Part shown: positions 28,106-37,207 of the stretch, piece by piece
Layout: each line of letters opens with the position of its first letter
Position numbering within the stretch: position 1 is the stretch's first letter
Assembly: GCA_016713425.1 (NCBI GenBank)
Contig: JADJPE010000005.1
Span: forward strand, 3,162,001 to 3,226,000
Direction: 5' to 3'
From: Deltaproteobacteria bacterium
Lineage (GTDB): Bacteria; Myxococcota; Kuafuiibacteriia; Kuafuiibacteriales; Kuafuiibacteriaceae
Length of the DNA stretch: 64,000 nt
Notes under the pieces: generated by a model
The model's database searches: none
Told to the model about the DNA's origin: nothing
The model's input: the letters and a program-made list of their open reading frames with translations, nothing else
Translations under genes and position numbers: made by a program

Positions 28106-28141
28106 CAGGACCTACAGGACCTACAGGACCTACAGGACCCA
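28106..28141. repeat. 9-bp tandem repeat between convergent genes
   Basis: Four units of caggaccta (the last is caggaccca) overlap the 3' end of the 3D-domain gene and lie just past the stop of the lipoprotein gene. The minus-strand stop codon (TAG at 28130-28132) falls inside the repeat. Confidence 0.85.
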
Positions 28142-29092
28142 AGGGCGTCGGGCATGGCGACGGCTCGGTCGCGGAGAAGCGACAAGCAAGTGCGAGAGCT
28201 TGGGCTTGGTGCGCTTCTTCGGACCATCGAACTTGCTCGCCTCGGCGTGAAGCTTGGGCGGGGGCATCTCGTGGGCGCGATGTAAAGACGCGACAATGTC
28301 AGGGTCGTCGATGACGTACGTTGCGAAGCGCGCTTTGGGTGTGCTTTTCACGAACGCAAAGGGGTTCTTCTGCGCATCGCCCAAGAAGAGGTCGATGTGC
28401 CCCGATTTGAGACCTCCGCCCGTGTCTGCGACCAGGAAGTAGCCATCATGAGTCCAATGCTGGCCGTCAGGAAACGCGACCTCGACGCCTTTCGCATCAG
28501 GGATATAGAGCACCGTCCCGTGGGGAACCTCACCCCGGGAGACCGCCACACTGCGGTACGGCACCAAGCGCGCACCCCATGCGCCCTTGGGAAATGCATG
28601 ACGCATTCGGCGGAAACGTGAGCGCCCAATCGCTTTGTGTTTTGGATATCGGCGGGTGCAGTCCACCTCTTCACCTTCGCCCAGACGCAAGAACTGATAG
28701 CCTTCAACCCCCGCACGACGAAGGACGCGGACGGTCCCTTGCATCGCCGCATCACACCAGTCCCGTCGCTCGAGTTTCGGCCCGAGCGGCTTGCCTTGAG
28801 GATTGAGCAGAGGATGTCCGCGCGGAGCGACGTCGCGTGCAACGTGCACCGAGTAGTGGGTCGCCCAGAAATGGAGGCGAGGTCGTCCGGCAAGCGTGGG
28901 TTCGGGCAACGGATCGAAGGCGCTTGATTCGACGCCGACGATACGCACGGGCGGCTGGGAAGACCGACAGCCAACCGCTCCGACCGTAAGCACGAAAGCC
29001 GTGACGGCGACGATCCTCCCCGTCGTGTCGCAGCGGCCATGCGTCGGCCAGGTCTTCTTGAGCGATGACCTCTTGAGCGATGACTTCGCCAT
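28130..29092 (-). CDS. 3D-domain lipoprotein
   Basis: The 320-residue product has a lipoprotein signal (VTAFVLTVGAVGC, Cys42). A mostly beta domain ends in the 3D (Asp-Asp-Asp) motif region: GYFLVADTGGGLKSGHIDLF (about residues 220-240). This is the double-psi beta-barrel core shared with MltA-type lytic transglycosylases and YabE/YocH-like proteins; the first two Asp residues are present. It may be a peptidoglycan-active lipoprotein. The C-terminus is Lys/Arg/His-rich. It starts 4 bp after the stop of the lipoprotein gene at 29097, so they form an operon. Confidence 0.8.
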   Translation of the reverse strand: MAKSSLKRSSLKKTWPTHGRCDTTGRIVAVTAFVLTVGAVGCRSSQPPVRIVGVESSAFDPLPEPTLAGRPRLHFWATHYSVHVARDVAPRGHPLLNPQGKPLGPKLERRDWCDAAMQGTVRVLRRAGVEGYQFLRLGEGEEVDCTRRYPKHKAIGRSRFRRMRHAFPKGAWGARLVPYRSVAVSRGEVPHGTVLYIPDAKGVEVAFPDGQHWTHDGYFLVADTGGGLKSGHIDLFLGDAQKNPFAFVKSTPKARFATYVIDDPDIVASLHRAHEMPPPKLHAEASKFDGPKKRTKPKLSHLLVASPRPSRRHARRPWVL

Positions 29093-29096
29093 CCTT

Positions 29097-29591
29097 CTAT
29101 CGGTTCGTCTCTACACGAGGCCCCTGCGCGTACGCCTCGATCTCCGACGCCGCGCTTGGATCGATCTTCTGAAGTAGCGCCCATTCGGCATCCAGATCGC
29201 GACGCGCCCTTGGAGACGTCGCGGATGTCACCGTTTGCGTCGATTTCATGAACTGGACCTTGGTTCCACCCTCCACCGACATGGCCTGAACAAGGTAACG
29301 CGTTTGCCAGTTGCCGTCATATTTCCACTCGGTCTCGACGGTTGCGCCGAACGCGTTCGCCGCGCTCGAGACCTCGTATCCCATTTCGAAGAGGAGTGCG
29401 CGAGCCTCCGCCCAAACTGTCCCCTGAGGTTGTGTGTAGACATGCTTTTGCACCCGCTCCTCAATCTTGTCACGTCGCTCTGCGGCGGCCCTAAGTGCCG
29501 CGCAACCCGAGAGAGGGCCCAGGAAGAAGAGCGAGGCAAGTCCAGCCGCGACCCATCCCCTCGTTTGTCCAAATCTTTCGTGTGCATCCAT
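29097..29591 (-). CDS. Small lipoprotein
   Basis: I choose ATG 29591 (MDAHERFGQTRGWVAAG), which precedes a lipoprotein signal (LASLFFLGPLSGC, Cys30); the open frame continues upstream to 29861 but without features. The 164-residue product has a charged helix (RDKIEERVQKHVY) then a beta-alpha domain (TVWAEARALLFEMGYEVS, YDGNWQTRYLVQAM). The pattern is reminiscent of BamC-like or DUF799-like envelope lipoproteins without a clear assignment. It is probably co-transcribed with the 3D lipoprotein. The broken Crp/Fnr regulator lies divergently upstream. Confidence 0.7.
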   Translation of the reverse strand: MDAHERFGQTRGWVAAGLASLFFLGPLSGCAALRAAAERRDKIEERVQKHVYTQPQGTVWAEARALLFEMGYEVSSAANAFGATVETEWKYDGNWQTRYLVQAMSVEGGTKVQFMKSTQTVTSATSPRARRDLDAEWALLQKIDPSAASEIEAYAQGPRVETNR

Positions 29592-29743
29592 CCGTTCACC
29601 TCTATCCCGACCGCGACCCATCTCTTCGACGTCGCTGGCCTCAGTGTTCGGGAGCATAGAGATGCAGCGATGGCTTGGCTTGGACATTTGTCTAAGGACG
29701 CGTGCGGCGGCGTGATATATGCGCCCTAGTCCCTGAGTACGCC

Positions 29744-30182
29744 ATGGATCTCTTCTCCGGACATCCCATCTTCCAGGAAGTCGAGCCCAAGTTACGGGAC
29801 TCCGTCCTCGGCCGTGCCCAAAAGCGTAGCGCCTCTCCCGGGGACGTGACGCGCCGGTCAACGCGTGGCTCGGTTTCTACTTACCCACATCGAGATGTTC
29901 GACCAGAATGGTCGTCACGACACACGACGTCCACCGCAGTTCCACGTAAGGCTGTCGCAGGAGCAAATCGCACAGTCACTTGCTCTGGCGCAACGATCCG
30001 TGACGCGCGCCCTCAAGGTCCTGAGCGATGAAGGCATCGTGACACGCGGGAACTCGGCGTACATCATCCACGACCGCGTTGCGCTCGAAGCGCACACGCG
30101 CAGCGAGTGTTTGTCTATTGGACACCGCATGCGGTCCTTCTCGCGCGGAGATCTTCGTCTGCCTTCTCGCGCGAAGTCTTGA
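29744..30182 (+). pseudogene. Decayed Crp/Fnr-family regulator
   Basis: Two parts of one regulator lie in different frames. The first (ATG 29744) codes for MDLFSGHPIFQEVEPKLRDS and RSASPGDV, a typical start of the cyclic-nucleotide-binding domain. The second (to 30182) codes for RFLLTHIEMF, then RLSQEQIAQSLALAQRSVTR and LKVLSDEGIVTR, the winged helix-turn-helix of Crp/Fnr proteins. About 145 codons remain of the usual 220, so roughly 75 codons of the effector domain are missing, with a frame change around 29860-29880. A GTG at 29865 could still start a DNA-binding-only protein, but no strong ribosome binding site is visible. Confidence 0.7.
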
Positions 30183-30186
30183 GCCT

Positions 30187-32340
30187 ATGAGACCGCGTGC
30201 ACGGAGCGGAGGCCGAGACCGGCTGTTCTGCGACGCCATCCGGCGGGCCCGAAGCGAAGACCCGCCGGCGCCTCAACGAGTGGCGCAGGATGGAACGAAT
30301 CGAACAGTGCGCGATGAATGGGTACGAGAGCCTCATCTTGCCCGACTCGTCTTGAATCCCGAAGCGCCGACCCACCCCTTCGTTCTCCCCGCGGGCGCGC
30401 CGTCACTTCGAGGTCAGGGCCCCATTCCTGGCCTAAACACAACGTTCCGACGGTCTTCTTCGGAGCGCCCGATCGTTCTGCCTCGACCTGGGCCGTCGGG
30501 AGAAGTGCTCCGAGATCTTCCTGCCGAACGCCGATGGATGCTCGTCACCAGAATGAACACCCCGGTCACGGAGGCTGCGAACGTGATTTGGACATCTCCG
30601 GTCGTGAACGAGGCACTGGGAGACTACGGTCGGATCCCTGCGATCACGAAAGCTTGCGACGAATGGAGCGTGGAGGGCGTGAATCTCCGGCACGCGAATC
30701 CGATCGCTGAGGCGCGCCTTTCACCGCTCTCATTCTTGCTTCTTTGGGGGTATCGCAAAGTATCGAGATTCGATCACATCGAAGAACCGCGGGCGCTGTT
30801 CGAACACCATCCCTACGTGATGCGCGAAGTCATCATGCGGCTTATGATGCGCGATACGGATGGGCTCCCCATCGCCGCTCGGGACGTCCTCGAAGCTGAG
30901 TACATGGAGGGCGGCGCTTGCCTCTTCGATGTCATCAAAGAGGCGTACCGGGACCTGGGCGTCCAGATTCCGCTTGGGAACGCAGCGCTTCCCGTAGAGC
31001 TCAGAGATTCGAACACACCCATCACCCACGAGGAATACACGCGACTGAAGGAGTGTCACCCGGAGATCCTCGATGAATTCATCCGCGTATCCGGCCTTCC
31101 GGAAAATCTACGGGCGATCGATGCCGCGTCCGTCATCATTCCGCAACGGGCCTTCGAAGGCGTGCACGCCGTCTGCGTTCAACACGTGCTTGCGACACAG
31201 ATTCCCATGTTTATCGCGATGGAAGAACACGGCCTGGATCCCACGAAGGTCGAAATCATCGGTGTCCCCTATTCAACCAACTACGTAACGCAGCATGCGC
31301 TCGATTCCCGAGGATATCGCATCCATACACCGTTGGTGGTCGACCCCAACGACGTCTCGCGAGCTGTCGAAGACGCGCTCATCCCAGCGCTGCAACGGGC
31401 TCTTGAGCGAAGCAACAAAGATGGCGGAAAGATTCTCGTCCTGGACGATGGAGGCAAAGCGACCATCGCCATTCACACGCACTTTCAGGAAAGCGCACAT
31501 CGATTCCATGTCGTGGAACAGACGAGCCGCGGGATTCGTGAAGTGATCGCGCTTGAATCGAGCAATGGGCTTCGGACGCGGGTCATCGATGTGGCACACG
31601 CTTGGCTCAAGTCGCACGAAGCACCCAAGGTCGGTGGGGAAATTCTCGACCAATGCGCTTCGCTCATGGAACGCATCAACCTATCCTCGCGTCTGGAAGG
31701 CGCCGAACTCGCGATCCTTGGTGCTGGCGTGATCGGCTTGGGCGTTGGACGCGAAGCACTCGGGCGAGGCGCTCGCGTGACGTTCTTTGATCCAGCACTC
31801 CTTGTCGACGACGAGGTGCGCGCCAGCTTGGAGGCGGAAGGATTCGTTGTTGCGCGAAGCAAACCCGAAGCGCTTCGAGACAAGGCCCTCGTGGTGGGAT
31901 GCGCCGGCGAACGAACGATCGAGATTGCCGATCTGGAGCATATGAATCACCAGACGGTCGTCGCAAGCGCTTCATCACGCGACGTTGAGATCGACCTTTC
32001 GGTTAACCGCAGTTCACACATTACATCGGTCCCGCTGCTTGCCGAAGGTCCGGGGGACACCCGATTCACGACCCGGGTGTGGCGGCTTCCTGAGAAGGAC
32101 ATCATCGTCCTCCGCAATGGGTTTCCGGTGAACTTCAACGGTCGCCTCGAAACATCGACCTTCGAGAGCATCGAGCTGACCCGTGCCCTGATGCTCATGG
32201 GCTCGGCTCAAGCCCTGGCGGGTCACGAACCGGCGCGCGTTGCGCTGTCCCTCCGGTGGCAGAACGAGTTGGTCGAAGCCCTGGGACTGGACCCGCACCA
32301 AATTCCGAACGCGGTTGCTCGGGACAGGTTCAAGAGATAA
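30187..32340 (+). CDS. S-adenosylhomocysteine-hydrolase-like protein
   Basis: The product is about 717 residues from ATG 30187; ATG 30541 is an alternative. The C-terminal half is similar to adenosylhomocysteinase: VLDDGGKATIAIHTHF (near 420), a VEQTSRGIREV segment, and an NAD-binding Rossmann motif AILGAGVIGLGVGREALGRG (about 510), followed by a strand ending in FFDPALLV. The N-terminal 350 residues are not typical. SAH hydrolase cleaves S-adenosylhomocysteine to homocysteine and adenosine using NAD. The protein is some 250 residues longer than the 430-480 usual for AhcY, so it is an SAHH-like enzyme of unknown substrate. Confidence 0.65.
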   Translation: MRPRARSGGRDRLFCDAIRRARSEDPPAPQRVAQDGTNRTVRDEWVREPHLARLVLNPEAPTHPFVLPAGAPSLRGQGPIPGLNTTFRRSSSERPIVLPRPGPSGEVLRDLPAERRWMLVTRMNTPVTEAANVIWTSPVVNEALGDYGRIPAITKACDEWSVEGVNLRHANPIAEARLSPLSFLLLWGYRKVSRFDHIEEPRALFEHHPYVMREVIMRLMMRDTDGLPIAARDVLEAEYMEGGACLFDVIKEAYRDLGVQIPLGNAALPVELRDSNTPITHEEYTRLKECHPEILDEFIRVSGLPENLRAIDAASVIIPQRAFEGVHAVCVQHVLATQIPMFIAMEEHGLDPTKVEIIGVPYSTNYVTQHALDSRGYRIHTPLVVDPNDVSRAVEDALIPALQRALERSNKDGGKILVLDDGGKATIAIHTHFQESAHRFHVVEQTSRGIREVIALESSNGLRTRVIDVAHAWLKSHEAPKVGGEILDQCASLMERINLSSRLEGAELAILGAGVIGLGVGREALGRGARVTFFDPALLVDDEVRASLEAEGFVVARSKPEALRDKALVVGCAGERTIEIADLEHMNHQTVVASASSRDVEIDLSVNRSSHITSVPLLAEGPGDTRFTTRVWRLPEKDIIVLRNGFPVNFNGRLETSTFESIELTRALMLMGSAQALAGHEPARVALSLRWQNELVEALGLDPHQIPNAVARDRFKR

Positions 32341-32575
32341 CGGCTCGTGCCGCGGCGTATAGGCGCAACTGCTCTCTGGGTCCACGGTCCCAAGAACCGG
32401 CACCGTGCCTTCTCCTCGACGGCGTGACCGTCTATGGCCCAAGCTCGGCGCGATGGCTTCGAACGTGAGCAGGACGGCTTCGAATCTGAAGGATGGCGCC
32501 GAACGCGAGGGGGAGGGGCGTTCGCTGATCAGCGGTGGATCCTTGATCAGCGGGAGATCCTTGGATTGGAGGCGA

Positions 32576-35500
32576 ATGGCGGGCCGGGGCTTGGCGCTCA
32601 TTGGCTTCGGCCTTCTCTGGGCCTGCTCAGGAGCGCCGGACATCGTCGCCGATTCGGACGGAGGGGGGGCAGGGGATGCAAGGGCCACGGCGGATGCGGG
32701 TGACTGGGCAGGCGACGCGTCGTCTCTCGACGCGAGTGACGCTGGCGTCGCGGATGCAGTGGGCACGGACGGGCCGCCCAGCGTGGGCGACGACGCAGGA
32801 TCCGACGCCGGTGGCGGCGGTGGCGGCGGTGGCGCCGGTGGTGCCACGCGGGTCGACTGCGCGGCGTCCTGTGAGGCCGAGCTCGACTGCTGGGACGAGT
32901 CGTCAGTCTCCGTGCAGTCCGGATCCTTCGAAGCACCCGTCCACGCCTCTCGTTTGTCGATTCAATCGGTGTCCAGTGAGGACGGCAAGGTCGCGGATGC
33001 GTGGGCCGTCCATGCGATCGACGGCCGTCCGGCGACCTTCTGGCAAGGCGCGCTCGGCGCCGGGAGACCCGAGGCGCTCGTTCTTCGGCTCGATGCCGTG
33101 CGTCGCATCCGAGCCATCATGCTCGAGGTGGAACCGAGCGCAGGCTCAGCCTATCAGGTGGAGGTCTACGTATCACCGGATGCTTCATGCATGGGTGACC
33201 GGGTCGCCGAGGCGGCTCTAACGGGAACCCAAAGCATTACGGCGCCGGAAGCGGTGCGTTTGCCGGGCGACGGGCGGTTGGGTCGTTTCGTGCGCGTGGT
33301 GCTGACGTCGAACGCGGGTCCGGTGCGCGTACGCGAGCTTGGGGTTCTGGTCTCAGCCGGTTTTTTCGATGACCTCGAAGGTCCAGCCGTTCCGACTCGG
33401 CGCTTCAGTCAACAGCTCGAGGCCAACCTACCCGTTGAAGAATCGGCCGCGGTGGTCTATTCGCTGGCCGGCGGCCCGTTGGGCGCGGAGGTGACCGCGA
33501 ATGGGCTTTTGTCGTGGACGCCCGGGCCCGATGCGTTGCCGGGCCTCTACGACTTCGAGGTCACGGCGACCGCGACCTTGGCGACCGCCAGCGATGCGGC
33601 AACCGACGATTCGACGACCACTGGGCACGACACACCTCTCACGGTTCGCCGAACATTTCAGCTCGAGCTCTTATCGCGAACGGTGATTGCGTCGCAGGAC
33701 ATCGACCCGACCGTGGGTGGACAGATCGAGATCGTCGGTTCGGATGCGGCCAAGCTCGATGGACTCGTCATTCTTGTACCCGCGCATGCGGGCGAACACG
33801 TTGAGATCTGGTCTCTCTCAAGCTCACTCGACGAGCCGGCGCCGGACTTTCGTCGCTATGCCGAAGCGTTCATGGTGGTCGGTGCATCGGCTCCGGTGAC
33901 CGTCGCCGTGCGAAACACGCTGTTCGAACGTATCCGACGCGAAGGCGGGGAAGGCGAAGGCGAAGGCGAAGGGGGAGGCGAAGGGGGAGGCGAAGGGGTC
34001 GACGATGAGACGTCCTCGCTCGTGCTGGCCGCATACGACCCGCCCTCCGACCACGCGTCGAAGAAGAAAGCGGTCGCGATCGTCGGGGGATCATGTGCCG
34101 AGGGTCTCGACGGAGGCGCGCAGGATCACACCACGATTCTATCGAATGCACTGGATGAGGGCGTCATGGCTCAACTCATGCGCCACGAGGGCAAGTGTTA
34201 TGAGCTCAAGAGAGCACCGTTCGTAGTTCGCTATTGGGACGACCAGAACCTTTCGGCTTCGGACGTTCAGTCGCGGCTTCAGAACATCCTTACTGCTGCG
34301 GAGAAGACGCGTTCGTTCATGAACCGCCCTGGTTGCGCACCGCTCGATGGCGATGATGTCGAGATTCTGATCGTGCCGCTCGACACCGGTGGTTTGGCTC
34401 CGACCACCGGCCGTCTCGTGCTCATCAATCGCGCCTTCGGTCCCGAAGAGGCGCGGGTGACGACCTACCACGAGCTCACGCACACGATCCATCAAAGGAC
34501 CGTCTTGTGGAAGAACCCGTCGGCCTACTTCGATGATCGCAGCGAGGGTCGTTGGGCCCTCGAGGGTCTGGCCGTGTTCAACGAAGACGAGATCTCGAAT
34601 ACGAACGACTGGCAGAGAAGGTATCTGAATCTGACCGACGGATTTCCGGCGCTGGATAAAGAAACCGTAGAGTTCGGACTTCGAACGAGCCGATTGATTC
34701 ATCCCTATCTTCAGTTCACCTATTTCAAGGCGCTCAAGGCCCGAAAACACTTCGATGTATGTCAGTTTCTCGATCGAAGAGTTCAAGCGGCTTCTGCCTA
34801 CGCGGCGATCGATGCGCTTGTCGGAGGCGAAGAGGTTCGAAACACCGAACACGCCGAGTTTGTCGCAACCTGGCTCCTTCCGGCGCTCGTCGAAAAATCG
34901 GGCCGCATCGACGACGACGATCTTCTTCCCGACGCGCTGCCCGAAATGCGTGACCGAGTCATCATACCTGACCAGGCGCTCCCGGGGTGCGGAAATGCAT
35001 CGTCGGCCGTCGAAGTGTCTCTGGGCACTGTTTCCGGTGGCTCCGCGATCCACTTCGTGTGCAAGGTCCCGCCGGACGCGCCGCTCACCTATCGCGTAGA
35101 ACTCGTCGCGCCCAAGGAAGACGCCACGATGCTCGTCTTCGATGCCGAGGGCAATGAGCTTGGGGCCTTGGAGCCGGAAGATACGTTCCGGTTGCCGGAA
35201 GACACGCGCGAGTTCTCAGTGGCGGTGGGGCTTCATCAAGGCACGGCGGCGATGGGACTCGGCGATCCAAAGCCGGTGCGTGTTCGTGTCGAGAGCGGCG
35301 AGGTCTCGTTTGCTTTCCAGCCCGAAACCGACACCGAGAGACCGACCGATGCCGTGCATCCGTCCATTCTCGAAGACACCCAGGATGCCCTGCGCGCTCG
35401 ATACTTTAATGCGACGACCGCACCGGAGGGTTGGCTCCCGAACGGTGGCCTATATGAAGCCGACTATCCCAACGGGGTTCGCGTCGGAAATCTCGACTGG

Positions 35501-37072
35501 CGAGGTGCGCGAGGCGATGTCTTGTCGTGGAAAGGTCCGCATGGGCGATCGATCCCAAACGTCGCGCGTTCGAGCAGCCAGGGATCTCCGGTCAACCTGG
35601 GCCCAAACTATGTGACCGTTGCCGGGACTGCGCGGGCTCACCGCGGTTCCGAGGTCTACGCGCGTGGCGCCGTTTTGTACGACTTTGGAAATGCCGGATA
35701 CGTTTCGGGGGCTGCGCTGCGCTACGTGTTCGATCCGACCACGCTCACCGAACGTCGCTACTTACTTGCGGTGACGACGAGGTACGGCGAGTCGGTCGAC
35801 CGCCTTTGGTCGGTCGATCTAAGCGCCCCGTCTCCGGTCGCGGTCTCGGTGGGAACGGTCGCGGTTCCTGATGGATATCACTTCGATCCTGAACGACGCG
35901 TAAATGCGTACTTCTTCAATTCGTCCGCCACACGATGCTCGACAGTGCTTCCTGTGACGGCGAGTTACACGGCCCAAACGAGGGAGGAGAGTTCCAGAAA
36001 TGGTTCGACGCAAGGCCCGACGACCACGAGCAACACGGGGACCTATTCGTCCCAGATCGTTGCCCACGTGAGTTGGGCGACCCCATCCCAGGCTCAGGTC
36101 TCTTTCGAGGCGGAGGTGTTTGGCGCGTCAGACAGTACATCCCACGGGGTCTTCGCACAGCTTGGAAGCAACCCGCTCTTTTCGCCACTCGAGTATAAAT
36201 CGACATCGACCCAGCGCATGAACGCCGCCGGTGTGCCGGTCGCGATCGACTACGATGGTGACCAGGAGGTCCGACTTTCGGCTTCGCTTGAGTACGAATC
36301 GACGGTCGAAGGTTTCGACCGCGAAGACTTCTCGATGAACCCCGGTGAGCTCATTCATGCATCCCGTCAAACGGAGACGACGAGAAGAGTCGTTTTCAGC
36401 AGCCGCTCGTTCACGGCGACCGATGCCCGCCACTATGTGCATGAGATCGACTTTCATCAGGTAACCCCATACGTGTCGACGGGTTCGGTTCAGGAGAATG
36501 AATCATGGAATGAGCTACGGCTCATCTTCGCCGACCTTCGCACCGATCAGTTTGCCTATTTGCGCGTCGAAACGAGCAGCGAGCTGTCGGGGTCGGGCAA
36601 CCTTCCGCCCTCGTCGGTGCCCGCGACGGGTCAGATGTCGCGCCAATACAAGCTCTACTTCAACGGAAACATCGTTGCGTCGGGTGGCGGGCGAATCAGC
36701 ACCACGCCGTCGATTCCCATCGATCCGGCGAGCCTTCAGGCGGCGGTCTTTTACTATGACAGCGGGATCTCTTCCGAAACACGCGACAGCGAAACGTCGG
36801 GTGCGCATGCGACGGTGACGCTCGGCGGGGGCGCGATGCTTGGTCGCAGCGGCGGCGGTCCCATCCAGCTTCTTCCGGAGGTCGCGGTCAAACGAAGAAA
36901 CGCCGTGGTCTTCTCCGTCGAGTTTCCGGACTTCAACACATACGATCCGTCGACCGACCTCTTTGGTCTGGACGCACGCGCCTACGTGAAGCTTCCCAAC
37001 AACGCTGATGCGCCGTCAATTCTTGGGCTGACCGGCGAAGATCTCAGGTTGCGGGGTCTCGGTATCTTCTAG
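32576..37072 (+). CDS. Very large lipoprotein with HELTH zinc-protease motif
   Basis: ATG 32576 (MAGRGLALIGFGLLWACSG) gives 1,498 residues with a lipoprotein signal; an upstream frame to 32405 adds no features. A Gly/Asp/Ala-rich linker (about 25-90) is followed by a discoidin/F5-8C-like domain (AWAVHAIDGRPATFWQGALG). An Ig-like/cadherin-like segment comes next, then a Gly-Glu repeat. A gluzincin metallopeptidase-like region contains HELTH (His632-His636) and an EGLAVFNEDE stretch about 30 residues later that could supply the third ligand. The rest is beta-rich surface sequence. It is probably an outer-surface protease or adhesin; substrate unknown. Confidence 0.7.
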   Translation: MAGRGLALIGFGLLWACSGAPDIVADSDGGGAGDARATADAGDWAGDASSLDASDAGVADAVGTDGPPSVGDDAGSDAGGGGGGGGAGGATRVDCAASCEAELDCWDESSVSVQSGSFEAPVHASRLSIQSVSSEDGKVADAWAVHAIDGRPATFWQGALGAGRPEALVLRLDAVRRIRAIMLEVEPSAGSAYQVEVYVSPDASCMGDRVAEAALTGTQSITAPEAVRLPGDGRLGRFVRVVLTSNAGPVRVRELGVLVSAGFFDDLEGPAVPTRRFSQQLEANLPVEESAAVVYSLAGGPLGAEVTANGLLSWTPGPDALPGLYDFEVTATATLATASDAATDDSTTTGHDTPLTVRRTFQLELLSRTVIASQDIDPTVGGQIEIVGSDAAKLDGLVILVPAHAGEHVEIWSLSSSLDEPAPDFRRYAEAFMVVGASAPVTVAVRNTLFERIRREGGEGEGEGEGGGEGGGEGVDDETSSLVLAAYDPPSDHASKKKAVAIVGGSCAEGLDGGAQDHTTILSNALDEGVMAQLMRHEGKCYELKRAPFVVRYWDDQNLSASDVQSRLQNILTAAEKTRSFMNRPGCAPLDGDDVEILIVPLDTGGLAPTTGRLVLINRAFGPEEARVTTYHELTHTIHQRTVLWKNPSAYFDDRSEGRWALEGLAVFNEDEISNTNDWQRRYLNLTDGFPALDKETVEFGLRTSRLIHPYLQFTYFKALKARKHFDVCQFLDRRVQAASAYAAIDALVGGEEVRNTEHAEFVATWLLPALVEKSGRIDDDDLLPDALPEMRDRVIIPDQALPGCGNASSAVEVSLGTVSGGSAIHFVCKVPPDAPLTYRVELVAPKEDATMLVFDAEGNELGALEPEDTFRLPEDTREFSVAVGLHQGTAAMGLGDPKPVRVRVESGEVSFAFQPETDTERPTDAVHPSILEDTQDALRARYFNATTAPEGWLPNGGLYEADYPNGVRVGNLDWRGARGDVLSWKGPHGRSIPNVARSSSQGSPVNLGPNYVTVAGTARAHRGSEVYARGAVLYDFGNAGYVSGAALRYVFDPTTLTERRYLLAVTTRYGESVDRLWSVDLSAPSPVAVSVGTVAVPDGYHFDPERRVNAYFFNSSATRCSTVLPVTASYTAQTREESSRNGSTQGPTTTSNTGTYSSQIVAHVSWATPSQAQVSFEAEVFGASDSTSHGVFAQLGSNPLFSPLEYKSTSTQRMNAAGVPVAIDYDGDQEVRLSASLEYESTVEGFDREDFSMNPGELIHASRQTETTRRVVFSSRSFTATDARHYVHEIDFHQVTPYVSTGSVQENESWNELRLIFADLRTDQFAYLRVETSSELSGSGNLPPSSVPATGQMSRQYKLYFNGNIVASGGGRISTTPSIPIDPASLQAAVFYYDSGISSETRDSETSGAHATVTLGGGAMLGRSGGGPIQLLPEVAVKRRNAVVFSVEFPDFNTYDPSTDLFGLDARAYVKLPNNADAPSILGLTGEDLRLRGLGIF
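33945..34002. repeat. 6-bp microsatellite coding (Gly-Glu)n
   Basis: Repeated ggcgaa/gggggaggc units in the large lipoprotein gene code for a GEGEGEGGGEGGGEG linker ahead of the metallopeptidase-like region. Confidence 0.8.
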
Positions 37073-37207
37073 GTGCCGGACTGTCATTAGGCGACCCGCG
37101 GCCGCGAGAACTCGGATCTCAGGATCCGCCAGAACGTCGAGCACAGTGGGGAACACTCCTTGTCGTCAGAGCGGATGTCGACGCGTACCATGAGGAAGGC
37201 AACACCG

